A stretch of 64,000 bases of DNA from Eledone cirrhosa (GCA_964016885.1 OZ024742.1:3198275-3262274), one strand, 5' to 3'; numbered from the stretch's first letter, positions 40,631 to 52,426 are shown. Numbers and translations are program-made. Notes: generated from the sequence alone by a model not told the origin.

Positions 40631-41985
40631 ATGTCTGGAAAGCAACAAATGAAATCAACAGAATCAGAAAGAATTATAAAGGAGATATCATCGAAATTAT
40701 CAACACTTATCACGATGATTGACGCACTATTTTAAAGGAAATAGAAAAACAATCTACAGACGGAAAACTTTTAAGTGAACATATAAACTCTCAAATTAAG
40801 AATTTAGCTGAAATTATACCAACAATTATCAAAGATACAAGAGAAAGCCTACCACAACCCCCTTGGATGTCAGAACTAAACGAAAGAAATTTGGAAAACA
40901 AAACACATCGAATAAGAAAAGAAATGTGGAAGACAGGGAAACAATTTCTTAACATAAGAAAACAAAACTTCTGTAAAGCATACAAATGCGAAAAATATGT
41001 CGAAACACATTCGAAATGGCTCTCTCTAACGGCACCCATACTCCCTCGTAAATACCTAATTACAGAAATTGTAGGAGAACCAGAAGAAGAAACAAAACTC
41101 CGATGGGAACTTACATTGACAAAATTCAGGACCGACATCTCCATTTCTCCATGTAAACAATCCCGCTACAAAGCCAAATATGAAGCTATCGATGACCAAA
41201 TTGAAGTTGAAATTTCAAAGCTAACGACTGGTATTATAGCTGAAAAACTACGAGAACTATGGATCAGAGATATTTCAAAAGAAGAAAACAAATCAAGAAA
41301 GGTATGGCAGCAGAAACAATTATTTCTCGACGAATATGCTGCAAATTACGGTAAAGACTTTGGAACCCTGAGAAAAAGCATTAAAAGTGGACAATCTCAC
41401 CAACACAACATACGCCAGAACACGTGCCAACACAAACACTCACCTTACCTTGAATCAAAGAAGAATTACGGTAATAACTCTTCGCTTTTTCTACAAAAAC
41501 ACCCTATCGCACACAACATGAACAAAAAGCACAAACACGATAGATATTCCTTTGACCAGACCATGAGAAGTAGTAAAACCAGGAGAACATTCTCAAGATC
41601 TCAACAGAGACTACCAACAAGGAATGTGGAAACAAAACGTAGAATAACCAGATCACTCTCAAGATCTCAACAGAGATTACCCACAAGAAACTGGGCGAAA
41701 AAACGATCTAAACCTGAAAGCAAACCTAGGACATTTCCCCAGATTGTTAAAAATAATGCTAACAAGAAATGGAAAAATAATATAAATAATATACATAATA
41801 CCAAAAATAGGACAAAATGCATAACGAAACCAAATATAATATCACGACCAAAAGTTCATCAAGCGAACACCGACAGGAATATAAATCCTGAACAGAGAAC
41901 AATCCATTTTTTAACGTCAGGACAACAAAAACCGGAAAAAGAAAAACTCCAGGAGGAAACATATCCAAAACAACTGTACACGTAG
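40631..41985 (+). CDS. PLE 6 N-terminal region (basic, Lys/Arg/Asn-rich), frameshifted
   Basis: Translation starts plausibly at ATG 40631 ([14 protein letters not shown]). A one-base shift near 40727 leads into [17 protein letters not shown], which continues in frame through [12 protein letters not shown] at 40867 to a TAG at 41983. The product is about 450 residues, rich in Lys, Arg, Asn and Gln. [10 protein letters not shown] occurs twice near 41598 and 41661, pointing to a short internal duplication. No catalytic motif is visible. It precedes the RT part with only one frame change near 41935, so it was probably the N-terminal domain of the same polyprotein, perhaps binding nucleic acid. 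The function is inferred only from composition. Confidence 0.6.
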
Positions 41986-44203
41986 ATCCTAAAATAATTA
42001 ATTTATCAAAAAGAGATCTTGACAATGATGAAATGCAAATTCTGTCAAAAGGACTGAAATTCACACCGACTCCAACAGTCAACCACCAAGAACTGAAGGA
42101 GGATACCCAAGAATTCTGTCGAAAATTACGTCTTGTAGAATTCTTCGCTGATAAAAGTAATGAGAGTGATGAATCACTAGTAAAGAATAAATCAAATTTC
42201 ACTCCGCCAAAAGGAAGAAATATCTATCTCGACCAATACATTGACATCCTGTCTAAATTTCCTCTTAGACGTAATACTAATGTTAGGCCAAACATTAACA
42301 AATCAGAAATGTCTGCACTTAAACGTATACAAAATGATAAAACAATAATAATTAAACAAGCAGATAAAGGGGGTGCAGTTGTTATAATGGATACTGAATA
42401 CTACAAGGATTTGGTTGAGGAACAACTGAAAGACACAACATTCTATCATGAAATACAGTCAAATATAGACCACAAAATCATGAAGAAGATCAACAACCTG
42501 GCTTTAAAATACCACAACTCACTTACTGATAAGGAAAGAGACTATATCACCAATTTTGAGCCAAAATCCAGCAACCTGTATGGCCTACCGAAAGTTCATA
42601 AGTCAAAGGAAATACAACTGGCAGTAAGAGAACAAAACAGTGAGTACATTAAATTACTACACCCAAAAGACTTAAAACTTAGACTGGTCCAACATGTCCC
42701 ACCCACCGTCTAAGCAATTTTGTTGACATTATTTTGAAACCACTAAGTATTCACATACCCAGTTTCATCCGGGATGATATCGACTTCCTGTCCCATCTTC
42801 CCAAAACCACAGAAACGAATTCACTTCTACTTAGTTTTGATGTGGTAAGCCTTTACACCAACATTACACATGATTTAGGAATAAAGGCGGTTAAATACTG
42901 GGTGTAAAAACATAGAGAAGTGATTCCCATCACAGCGCCATTTATATTCGACGCAGTTAAACTTGTTCTGGAAAACAACACTTTCTTCTTCAATGGAAAG
43001 AATTACATCCAAATTAGAGGCACAGTGATGGGAACGAAGTTTGCTCCCGTTTACGCGAACTCTGTAATGGGATACTTAGAACAACAACTCTACCAAGAAA
43101 TAGAGGAAAAATATAGTACTGACTTTAGAAAGTACATTGAAAAATCTTGGAAGAGATACCTTGAGGACTGTTTCATCATCTGGACAGAATCTCTAGATAC
43201 TCTGGATGAGTTCAATATCCTCCTGAATAACCTACACCCATCTCTCCAATTCACAAAAGAGATGAGTAGGACCAAATTACCATTCCTAGATATAATGATA
43301 ATCAAAAACGACACCACCATTATCACGGATATATATTATAAACACACAGACACCCATCAATATCTGAATTTTAAGTCGTGCCATCCACCTCATACAAAAC
43401 GCAACATCCCATACTGCCTAGCCAGAAGAATTTGTACCATTGTAGAAGATACGAATACCAGGTATAAACGCCTAACAGAACTAAGAGAATGTTTGCTCAA
43501 ACAAAAATACCCATCTCTACTTATAGAAAATGGCATACAGCGGGCTATAAAAATACCTATACAACAACTTAGGACAACCCAAGGAAGAAGAAACCAAGAA
43601 CTGGTCATATCATTTATAATGACACACAACCCATGTCACCAGAATATCTTCAACACTGCCAAAGCAAACCTACCGATCATTGCTCAAAGTAATGAATTAA
43701 AAGGCTTAATCACAGTTCGGTCTTTGACTCTTAGTAAAAGACAGCCAAAAAATTTGAAGCAATTACTAACAAAAGCAAATTTTGACCTTAACAACAAAGA
43801 CCAATCATTCACTGTATCTAAATGCAATGATAGTCGATGCGGCACATGTCAATCCGTACACACCGGTCAATATATGAAAACAAAATCTGGAAAAATATTC
43901 CCAAATGCAAATATGAACTGCAAAAGCAGAAATCTAATTTACTGCATTAAATGCCCGAATTGTGAAGAACTATATGTCGGTAAAACTGGAAATGCACTAT
44001 CGGAACGTGCACGGGTACACCGTCAGCAAATCAGAGACCCAAATGTCCGTCAGATACCCCTAAGTAACCATCTAGCAACATGTGGCCAGGAAATATTTAT
44101 AATATTCCCATTCTACAAATTACACAGCCCAAGTGAAATCAAGAGAAAAATCAAAGAAAAGAATGTTATTGATAAATTCAAACCCAAGCTAAATGAACAA
44201 TAA
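41935..44203 (+). pseudogene. PLE 6 reverse transcriptase plus GIY-YIG, frameshifted, YLED active site
   Basis: After the frame change near 41935 the RT starts [16 protein letters not shown] and ILSKGLKFTPTP, the usual N-terminal hallmark of Penelope RTs. It continues IIIKQADKGGAVVIMD and NLYGLPKVHKS. A second frameshift near 42690 leads to HRLSNFVDIILKPL and SFDVVSLYTNITHDLG (motif A). A TAA lies near 42905. Then come GTVMGTKFAPVYANSVMGYL (motif B) and RYLEDCFIIWTES (motif C), where the first catalytic Asp is Glu (codon GAG), and SCHPPHTKRNIPYCLARR. The tail has CNDSRCGTC and GIY-YIG (LIYCIKCPNCEELYVGKTGN), ending FKPKLNEQ. It is nearly full length but inactive. Confidence 0.88.
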
Positions 44204-44588
44204 TAACTTCTACTATGACTATGACTACGACCATGTCGACTACGACCACTAACAACAACAACAACCACAACAACAATAATAATAATAATAATAATAAAAG
44301 TGATGTTGATGGTGATGATTACTAGAAAATGCTATTTTCATCATTTCTAAAAATAGCAAAACAATTGATGCTTTGGATAGGATCAATTATTGGTCGTTAT
44401 ACATGCTCAACCAACCGTGACGCTTAAACCAATCAGCTTTAGTAATTCAGTGAAACTACACACCGATTAGTCGAAATACAGTTTGCAAGATTTAGCATTC
44501 TGGAACCACTTTTCACTGTATATAAGGTACACAATTTACCCATCTCATTACAGTTGAAAATTGCAAACTTGACTGTCACCACACATTA
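44204..44588 (+). other. PLE 6 3' UTR with (AAC)n(AAT)n
   Basis: ACG/AAC/AAT trinucleotide runs at about 44215-44297 follow the stop codon, then non-coding sequence leads to the hammerhead. Confidence 0.6.
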
Positions 44589-44627
44589 TGAACCTGAAGA
44601 TTGCGAAAGCATGAAAGTACTTGTTCA
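44589..44627 (+). ncRNA. compact hammerhead ribozyme at PLE 6 3' end
   Basis: Stem I UGAAC (44589-44593) pairs with GUUCA (44623-44627). CUGAAGA (44594-44600) fits CUGANGA with A at position 7. Stem II is UUGC-GAAA-GCAU with one U-U at its base, and GAAA is at 44613-44616. Stem III AG/CU closes a UA loop, and cleavage is predicted after U44622. The whole motif fits in 39 nt. It sits about 95 bp before the end of PLE 6. Confidence 0.65.
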
Positions 44628-44718
44628 ATTAACACTTAACATTTAATATTCTATCATACTATTTCATTTTAATACCATTATAAATTTTAAAGGATTGTAA
44701 ATAAAACGAGTAAATCAG

Positions 44719-44782
44719 ACAAAGTTGGAATTCCTCTTATTAATATAATCTTCTATACACAATCATACATACCCGTGTATAT

Positions 44783-44845
<63 letters not shown>

Positions 44846-44860
44846 TGTGTGTATGTATAA

Positions 44861-44933
<73 letters not shown>

Positions 44934-44935
44934 GG
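44719..44935. repeat. right flanking direct repeat of PLE 6 and microsatellites
   Basis: Repeats 40464-40530 with one extra short insert (CTTCTATAC), then (TCTA)n at 44785-44813, (TA)n, a counterpart of the second left-flank motif at 44843-44862 and another (TA)n to 44925. Confidence 0.85.
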
Positions 44936-45032
44936 TAGGTATTGGTATTGGTGCTCTAAAATAGCGATGTATACATGAATGCATGAATAGTATATTTAGC
45001 AATATACTGTATGTTACCAGCTCCTGATTATT

Positions 45033-45081
45033 ACTGGAACTAGCAGAAAAAACGCCCTCGGGCGGTTTTCTACTAGCATGT
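45033..45081. repeat. small GC-capped inverted repeat
   Basis: GCTAGTAGAAAACCGCC-type arms (45038-45055 and 45058-45081) around CTCG form a hairpin with small mismatches. It may be a transposon end. Confidence 0.55.
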
Positions 45082-45199
45082 GTAGAGTGCATATTGTTAT
45101 TATACGCAAATATATACGCATCTAGATATATGTAAATTGAAAAGTAAATTGACAATATCTTCTTCACCCACTTATTTCTTAGAGGGTCGTGGCGGCAGA

Positions 45200-45800
45200 T
45201 TCCTACTCAAACACTCCTTTCAAATGAGTCTGTCAGTAACAAACATCTTTAACTGATCGAGCTGGATCCCAAAGCGTGACCAGCCAAGCTCATGGATGTT
45301 ATCCAACCATCTTGCTCAGGGTCTGCCTCTGGGTCTCTAGTCGATTGGTTTTGCCTGTACAATGTGTCTAGCGATTCTTTACTGAGACATTCTAGCCACA
45401 TGCTCATAATATCGGAGTTGTGATCTCTCAATACGGAGAAGTAGCAGCTCTACCAGGAGTCTTTGGTCTCTGAGCTATTCACTTTATCGAGTAACGTTAC
45501 TCCAAAGACCCTTCGGAGGAATCCCATTTTTGCCACTTTTATTTGCAATTGTATTCTTTTGGTCATTACTCAAGATTCATGATCCTCGGTAAGAGTTGGC
45601 AGGAATACCAGGAAGACAGCGAGTTTGGCTTTTACACCTACCCCCCTTCATCTGATTGCTGAATGCTGAGGCTGGCGCATTACTGCATCAGCTTTTGCAA
45701 TTCTTGCACTTAATTCAGCTTCCTGCATTCCATCACTCATGAGTACGGCTCCAAGATACTTGAACTTCTATAACTGCTTCAGTAGAACTCCATTCACATG
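45200..45800 (-). pseudogene. LINE RT C-terminal fragment
   Basis: Read on the minus strand across frames, 45800 to 45640 gives a YLG...LMSDGMQEAELSARI-like segment (sequence after the RT palm in many non-LTR elements). 45440 to 45250 gives RPRGRPRARWLDNIHELGWS, the GRPRxRW motif common near the C-terminus of these LINEs. There are stops and frameshifts. The terminal HELGWS motif is shared with the fragment at 56700-56806, so both are copies of one family. Confidence 0.65.
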
Positions 45801-46015
45801 TATATACATTTGAGGGACTTCTGTCCACCCGTCCATCACGCAATGTGTATGTGTGTTTGTGTGAATGTATGTGTGTGTGTAAAAGGAAGGAAAGGGATAC
45901 ACACATATATATGTCTAACTTAAAATCCGTGACACACTTACGTGTCTCTAATTTAAGAACGCCGACAAACTCTCGCACGTGCACATACACACACTGTCCT
46001 ATTACCACTTAAGAG

Positions 46016-46226
46016 CTTTGGCCCAGGCAAACATCTGCTCAATTTTGGAACCATCTGGGTTGTCCTGAATTAATGGGAAAAGAATTGGCGTTCTTACTTT
46101 GTGTTCCTGGTCAAGAGGCAGGTGCCTTACCTGGGAAGTCACACTTAGTGACTCTTTTGCTTCTTCACACATTCTGGATACAGAGGTGAGGTCGAGAGCT
46201 ACAGCATCCGCAGATGACCGGAACAA
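46016..46226 (-). other. unrecognised possible coding segment with splice-like sites
   Basis: The minus strand is open for 74 codons, ending DNPDGSKIEQMFAWAKALKW and TAA. A TTAATTCAG|GAC acceptor-like site precedes DNPDGS, and a CCCAG|GTAAGG donor-like site lies 5' of it near 46132, after SRMCEEAKESLSVTSQ. The donor and acceptor could bound an intron of about 80 bp. I do not recognise the protein. It could be a terminal exon, a gene-derived fragment carried by a repeat, or chance. Confidence 0.25.
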
Positions 46227-46610
46227 AATCCTAAAATACCGTATTCTGTCAGTTAACTACATTATCCAGCCTATGGCATTCGAAAGTTTGAGGGAGTCGG
46301 GCTACTGACAGTGAGATTCTTATCTTCACTGGCGGCTCGCTAAACAGAGGTAACTTGTGAGGGCACTTGGTTGTTCCAGCACCTCAGCGTCGCCAGCACC
46401 CCAGGTAACGTTGCGAGCGTGCTGGCCTGCCTCAAAAATTATTAGAGAGGTTTCCCAGTGCCCTTCGCTATATTGCTATCTTTTCATCTGATAGCGCCTC
46501 GTTTTTACCAATCTTTCGCCTGCATTTTGTTCTATGTGGTCTAAGATGTGTGTATTACGTGCTTGTGTATTTTTTCTTTTTCTTTTTTTCCTTTCCTTTA
46601 TATATATTAT
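46227..46610. other. no gene seen
   Basis: Moderately GC-rich sequence without a supported gene or repeat. Confidence 0.35.
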
Positions 46611-46611
46611 A

Positions 46612-46838
46612 ATGAATTGGCAGTATCGGTAGAGGGTCGGACACCATGCTTTCCAGCATAGTTACGTCCCTTTACGTTCTGAGTTCAAATCCCGTCGAGG
46701 TTAACTTTGCCTTTCATCCTTACGGGGTCGTTAAAATAAAGCACCAGTAATGCACTGGGGTAGATTTAATCGACTTTCCCCTCCCCCAAAATTGCTGGCC
46801 GTGTGCCTATACTAGAAACTATTATTATAATTATTATT
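46612..46838 (+). mobile_element. tRNA-derived SINE, second family
   Basis: GGCAGTATCGGTAGAGGGTC head, B-box-like GTTCTGAGTTCAAATCCCG, then the body TTTGCCTTTCATCCTTACGG and AGCACCAGTAATGCACTGGG, then TTGCTGGCCGTGTGCC and an (ATT)n tail. This looks like the abundant octopus SINE type with AAAATAAAG(C/T)ACCAGTAAT in the body. The same family occurs at least five more times to the right. Confidence 0.85.
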
Positions 46839-46962
46839 ATCCCGCCGAGGTTAACTTTGCCTTTCATCCTTACGGGGTCGATAAAATAAAGTACCAGTAA
46901 TGTACTGGGTAATTGCTGGCCTTGTGCCAAATGTAGAAACAATTATTATTATTATTATTGGC
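46839..46962 (+). mobile_element. 5'-truncated SINE of the same family
   Basis: It begins CCCGCCGAGGTTAACTTTGC, lacking the tRNA head, and ends TTGCTGGCCTTGTGCC plus (ATT)n. It lies in tandem behind the full copy. Confidence 0.85.
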
Positions 46963-47248
46963 TGTCAGACAGTTTAGACGTCTTTTTGGAGCTCCGTAAA
47001 AGTGATAAATTTTCAGTTTATTTTTATTTGTAAAAAGTGTTGAATTTTATGAAAAGGGTCGTAAATCTTCCGTCTTTGCCCTGTTGAGGAGAGACGCTAT
47101 AATAGTTGGGCCTTTTGGCCCAAATATATGAATTTTGAGCCACGCCTCCCAAGGGTAAGTCTGCTGTCGTGTGACACCGTCTTAAGCGTTGAGAGGAGAG
47201 ATACGGCGAACATAAACATTTATACCACAAACACCTACACAAACAACC

Positions 47249-47500
47249 TGAACAACAACAGCAACAGTGAGAACACTAACTTTTAATAAATGACAACACC
47301 AACCACAGCAGTAACAGCGAAAACCGAAAGACAGACAACATAAACAAAAACAGCGGCACGAAATATACAACAAACTGCAACAACAACAACACAGACAAGA
47401 GCAACGACAACAACAACAAAAACTACAACACCAACAAGGCCACCAACAACCACAAGAACATTACCAACAACAACAACACTTTCGCTGCAGTAACAGCCAA
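47249..47500. repeat. (CAA)n-rich imperfect simple repeat
   Basis: Interrupted CAA/ACA trinucleotide sequence. Minus-strand valine-rich frames across it are artefacts. Confidence 0.75.
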
Positions 47501-47529
47501 AAAGAGACCATGCTCCAACATGGACCTCC

Positions 47530-48450
47530 CGAATAAAGATGAAAAGTTGGCCTAGGCTTGGGAACTCATCAGATAAGCGCAACCTGGGCCAACTTAACAG
47601 AAGCCATTGAAGCATTGGAGCGTCGAACGGTGCATTTCAGATGCACCTCAACAGAAACAAAGAGGCTTTAATTTCCCAGGCAGATATCGAAGTCGAACTA
47701 GCCAGTCTGTTCCGGAGGACTTTCGAGCCGGAGACGATGAATGACTTCCAGAAATCCCTCGCTTGGCCGTGCTACCGGGGGACACTGCCGGTTCAAGATA
47801 AACTCTACAGGCACGGAAGTGCTGTCAGACGGACCTGCCCAAGATGTGCGCAGAGCGACGAAACCGTTCTGCACACACTCGTCCAGTGTCCGTGCATTAC
47901 TGACTTGTGGAGTTATGTCGAACAGCTGTTGTCACGTGTAGAACGGATCCGGCTATCGGCCGAGTGAAGATCGACCCGCCGCCTTCATTTGGCCAGGAAG
48001 GGCAGGCAATTTTCCTCTGTCTGGTGGCAGTAGCGAAAGAGGTTTTATGGTGGACCAGGTTGAAAGGACCTCATCAACATTTTTAAGTTTTACTTGGATA
48101 GGAAGGTGAAGGTGGAGAGAGAAGTGCTTCCCCCCCCCCCCAGTAAATTTGCTGAAAGGTGGGTGAATGTGGCGACAATGTCCGTGTGAGTGGGCATACT
48201 CTGATCATACACCTGTAGGTGGGTGCCCTTCCCGGGTGCTCTCGAAGCGTCGGCTGGTTCAGGATTGGTGGGGTACCTGAGTAAACCATGGGTGGTTATC
48301 CCCACTATTGGGGAAATTTTCATTGTTGTATTTTTGTTTTTATTTTGTTATTGTTATTTATATTTTTACACGTTATATATGTAAACCCCCACTGTGTCCG
48401 TCTATTGTATTGTCCCCTATATGTCGGCCCTTGTGGCCAATAAATGAACC
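47530..48450 (+). pseudogene. 5'-truncated L1-Tx1 LINE, C-terminal region and 3' end
   Basis: 47641-47967 encodes EVELASLFRRTF, DFQKSLAWPCYRGTLPVQDK and CPRCAQSDETVLHTLVQCP (a CCHC motif), ending in a stop. The next 200 bp match the C-terminus in broken frames (FAERWVN). This corresponds to the C-terminal region of the better-preserved minus-strand element at 60767-64000. A 3' UTR follows, ending GGCCCTTGTGGCCAATAAAT near 48444, just before an (AGT)n tract that may have grown from the LINE tail. Confidence 0.8.
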
Positions 48451-48465
48451 TATTATTTAAAATTA

Positions 48466-48482
48466 ATAGTAGTAGTAGTAGT

Positions 48483-48559
<77 letters not shown>

Positions 48560-48575
48560 GAGCAGCATCAGCATC

Positions 48576-48608
<33 letters not shown>
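48466..48608. repeat. (AGT)n/(AGC)n trinucleotide microsatellite
   Basis: About 140 bp of AGT repeats with AGC and ATC interruptions, directly after the LINE 3' end. The poly-leucine frame on the minus strand is an artefact. Confidence 0.97.
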
Positions 48609-48837
48609 TATGTCACTATCTGAATCAATAAGAAGTTAGTAAAATATATCTTGTACTACGTGCAGTGTACGCCAAAATACTAACGAGTTCAACTTTCATA
48701 TTCATTCCTCGTGGGTCGAGATTGATGAAATAAATAGCAGTCAATTACATGAATCACTATAATAGATTAGATAATTCCATTTCTTCAGCTTTATAGATGT
48801 GTGTCTTTGTTAAAAATGTATTCCTTTCTAAGTTCAA

Positions 48838-48950
48838 TAATTGTTTCTACTTTAGGCACAAGGCCAGCAATTACCCAGTGCATTACTGGTACTTTATTTT
48901 ATCGATCCCGTAAGGATGAAAGGCAAAGTCAACCTCGGCGGGATCAATAA
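48838..48950 (-). mobile_element. SINE fragment, second family
   Basis: The plus strand reads ATTGTTTCTACTTTAGGCAC, CAAGGCCAGCAATTACCC and CCTCGGCGGGATC: the 3' body and tail of the family at 46612, inverted and missing the tRNA head. Confidence 0.85.
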
Positions 48951-49184
48951 TATAGTTTGATTAATGTTATTACAAACCAAGAAAATTACCTTCTAAATAT
49001 TTATATAATTTCTTCCTTTCTTTTTTCCCCTATATCTCCTGAAAGAGTGGAAGGGGGCCGAGTTGATATATGTTATTTCTAGGGCATCTTTAGACTCTAC
49101 AAAGCCAATCTTCTCTCGAGGTGTGAATCTAGCAGATTTCTTCCAGAGAACGAGAGTGAATGAGAGAATGGAAGTGAAAAAGAG

Positions 49185-49325
49185 AGATTTTTGGTACTTT
49201 TTGATTGACCGTGAATGAACGAAGTTGACCTCGGTGGGATTTGAACTGAGAGGAATGAGAGGGCCGAAACCAATACCACAAATCCTTCTCTCCGACCTCC
49301 TAATGACTATCAATTCACCGCTGCG
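49185..49325 (-). mobile_element. diverged tRNA-derived SINE head
   Basis: The minus strand starts AGCGGTGAATTGATAGTCAT, followed by a B-box-like CAGTTCAAATCCCACCGAGG and AAAAAGTACC. It resembles the SINE head and start of the body, but diverged. Confidence 0.55.
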
Positions 49326-51110
49326 ATATAGCCTAATATAATTTGTAAATAATATATTTCTAAATTCTGTGATTTTCTCATATAGAAATGATTTAGATTA
49401 GACTTTTAAGGAAAATGTCTGATTCATATTATGATATTTTAGCGTAGTAATATGGTTATATTTACTAACGTTCTACACATCGTCTTCACCCTTTTTCTTT
49501 TCTTATCTTACAAGTTGACTATAAACTCTCCAACAAACATGAGGATAGTCAGCATTTGTTTAAATTATTTATTCATATATTGGATGATACATCAAACATA
49601 AACCTGACTTTCATTTGGAAGAACAACTTGTCAAAAACTTTTCTCCTTTTTCCAATCTTTCCAGTATTCTTTCTGACAACAAAGTGTGTTTTTCTAGGAA
49701 GACGTAAAGGACATCGTCATTAATTCAAAGATCCTTTCAACAAATACGTTTTCTTATCGGTATCCCAATTTAATTTATTGTGTAGCAGATGTGGATTTCA
49801 AAGCGATTCATACGGCGGAGATAGTTCCTTCTTTCAGCCATGTAATTTTAAATAGTGTAATAATCAGCCTTAGGATGTTAATTTACGAATACTCCCTCTA
49901 GAGAATAAACACTCTATAATAGATCTCTCCTTCAAGAATTCTGCTACAGTTCAACAGAGCAGTTTAGCATTCCCATTGAAAATGACAATCCACAAAGATA
50001 TCAGAAATTGTATGTACGAACGCAAATCGATTCATAGAAGAAAATTAATCTCTCTATGGAAGCATAAAACAAGCTTAAAATATACAAAGTACAGCCTGCT
50101 AATAATTAAGTTATTTGTCACATATTCTAAAAAGGGTTCTCTCAGTTTCTGAAGTATAATTCAAATTTGTGAAGTCTAAAGTGCCATGAAATATATAAGA
50201 ATAGAAACATTGAACAAAGGAAGGAAGTGATGAAAGAATCTGGGATTTTATAAGATGAAAGTTCTCTGACAGTTATCCAGAAAGAGTTAATAATAACAAA
50301 AGATTACGAGACATTTAATAACAATGTTAGATACGAAGGAAAGAGAATGGCAGCAAACTTCTCAATTCTTATTTATGTAATGCTATAAACCATAAGCTTT
50401 ATAATTTTAACTTTACCGAGTTATGGGTTTAAAGATACCGTAACTGCATAAAATCTTTCATGGCAGACATCCAAGAAGGCTTGAAAAGGAATGAAACTTT
50501 ACAGCTAAACCTCTAAATTATACAGTTTATTGGCCTCAACTTTATAGATATTGTATTCTTTGTATTTTGAATGCAAAATATACTCCATTGTTATATATCA
50601 AAACTAAAAACATCTGTAGGTTCGAAGACAAGTGATGACAGAAAGTATATATTTCACCACATTAGATGTACGTAAACCTCCATACATATAATGGCGGCGG
50701 TGACACTATTAACGGCTCACCACTGCCATGACTAACAACGTTATTTTTCTAAACTCAAGAGAGCATTTAAATATAATTTTGAAAATAAGGCAACAGAGAG
50801 GAGTTCCAGCTAGATCTTGTCAACAAAATTTCCATACGGTTTAAATATACAGCAAGTCTCTGATATCTGAATGGCTAAATGTCAGTAGAAGCCACCTAGT
50901 CGTCATGCATGACCTAGATGCTCCCCCCCCCTAGAGTGTAAGAAGTTAAGGGGCGAAACACTTGCTTGAAAGGTGTGAGGTGACATCGCTGAAGACATGC
51001 TGCTGTCAAGCCCTACTGAAAGTTTCCCACCTCTCGCTTGTATTTTTTATATTTTAATTCATAGGAAAATGAGAAAACCCATCGCCAAAACAGCCGTAAA
51101 AACAGCGCAA
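49326..51110. other. no gene or repeat recognised
   Basis: About 1.8 kb of AT-rich, unique-looking sequence with no open frame of note, no splice-bounded coding block I can recognise and no strong internal repeats. Probably intronic or intergenic. Confidence 0.4.
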
Positions 51111-51112
51111 CG

Positions 51113-51310
51113 CTGTCAATGACAGAGGAGATAGAGAGAGAGAGAGGGAGAGAGAGAAAGAGAGAGGGGGGGGGATAGTGAGAGAGCTAGAGAGAATCCT
51201 TCAGTCAATGACAGAGGAGATGGGGAGAGAGAGAGTGAGAGAGAGAGAGCGAGAGAGAGAGAGAGAGAGAGAGCAAGAGAGAATCCTTGAGCTTGGTGAC
51301 AGGGAGATGA
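51113..51310. repeat. (GA)n-rich minisatellite, about three units
   Basis: Three copies of a unit built from CTGTCAATGACAGAGGAGAT-like sequence followed by (AG)n and AGAATCCTT; the last copy is diverged (GCTTGGTGACAGGGAGATG). Confidence 0.8.
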
Positions 51311-51823
51311 AATAAAGAAAGGTTAGAAAGAGGAGAAGGGCATTTACCTTTATAATTTGTCTGCACAATAAACCCTATTATTCGATATCAAACTAAAATA
51401 ATCTATAAACTTGATTACAAAAAATGACAGAACAACACATTACTCAACATTAGAGGTACTGAAACATCCGTTAAATCTCGATGAACATTTAGTTGTTCTA
51501 CCACTGAATTACTACAATTAAGGTGAAGGTTACTGGGAATTTCAAGGGCATTTTATTACACTTGGAATACTTTGTAAGTATATCCAAATAAATAAAATCT
51601 CTCACTTACTCGCATACATTTATACTAACATGCACCTCCCCCCCCCCCCCACACACACACATATATATGTATATATAAATATGGAAAAGAATGACTTCAC
51701 TTGTAGTGTTAAAAAATGTTATGATTTAATGTTATAATATAATATTATACACATTTTCCAATATATATATATATATGTATAGTGACGAAACATAAGTCAA
51801 TTGCATGAACTCATAATTCTTTA
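51311..51823. other. no gene seen; poly-C/(AC)n and TA tracts
   Basis: A C-run plus (AC)n lies at 51638-51660, and (TA)n at 51759-51776. GTGACGAAACATAAGTC at 51782-51798 resembles the 3' half of a hammerhead but has no matching 5' half. Confidence 0.45.
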
Positions 51824-51889
51824 TTTACTGCTATATATATATATTTCGATGATAGCCATTGAATGGCTATAACCTCATCAGGTAGTTAG
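51824..51889 (-). ncRNA. hammerhead ribozyme with TA-repeat stem III
   Basis: On the minus strand CUGAUGA is at 51881-51875. A strong stem II (GGUUAUAGCCAU with AUGGCUAUCAUC) closes UCA, and GAAA is at 51847-51844. Stem III AUAUA/UAUAU with loop UA is made wholly of the adjoining (TA)n. Cleavage is predicted after A51832. Stem I pairs CACUAC-side bases 51882-51888 with GCAGUA (51831-51826) through C-G, U-A, C-G, A-U with one A-C. No coding element is attached, so it may mark a non-autonomous or solo pLTR copy. Confidence 0.68.
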
Positions 51890-51950
51890 TCAGGTGAGTT
51901 CTTCGATATGCCAGCTCTGTGTTTATAGTGTTGATGGTATCAGAGCCTTG

Positions 51951-52195
<245 letters not shown>

Positions 52196-52219
52196 ATATA
52201 TATATATACACGCACATAA

Positions 52220-52426
52220 ATATGTAACTCTCTCTCTCTGTGGCTCTCTCGCTATTTTTCTGTCGCTCTCTCGCTATATATATATATATCTATCTCGCTA
52301 TATATGTATCTCTATCTCTCTCTATATATAAACATGGTCCAATCTATCTCCGTCTCTATATAAATATGGCCCTTTCTATCTCTATATATGTATATATAAA
52401 TATATACCCCTCTGTCTCTATACATG

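Noticed and set aside
47560..47580. Minus-strand CTGATGAGTTCCC as a hammerhead
   Set aside because: No GAAA or closing stems follow; it lies in front of a LINE fragment.
48320..48574. Poly-leucine protein
   Set aside because: Translation of an (AGT)n trinucleotide microsatellite.
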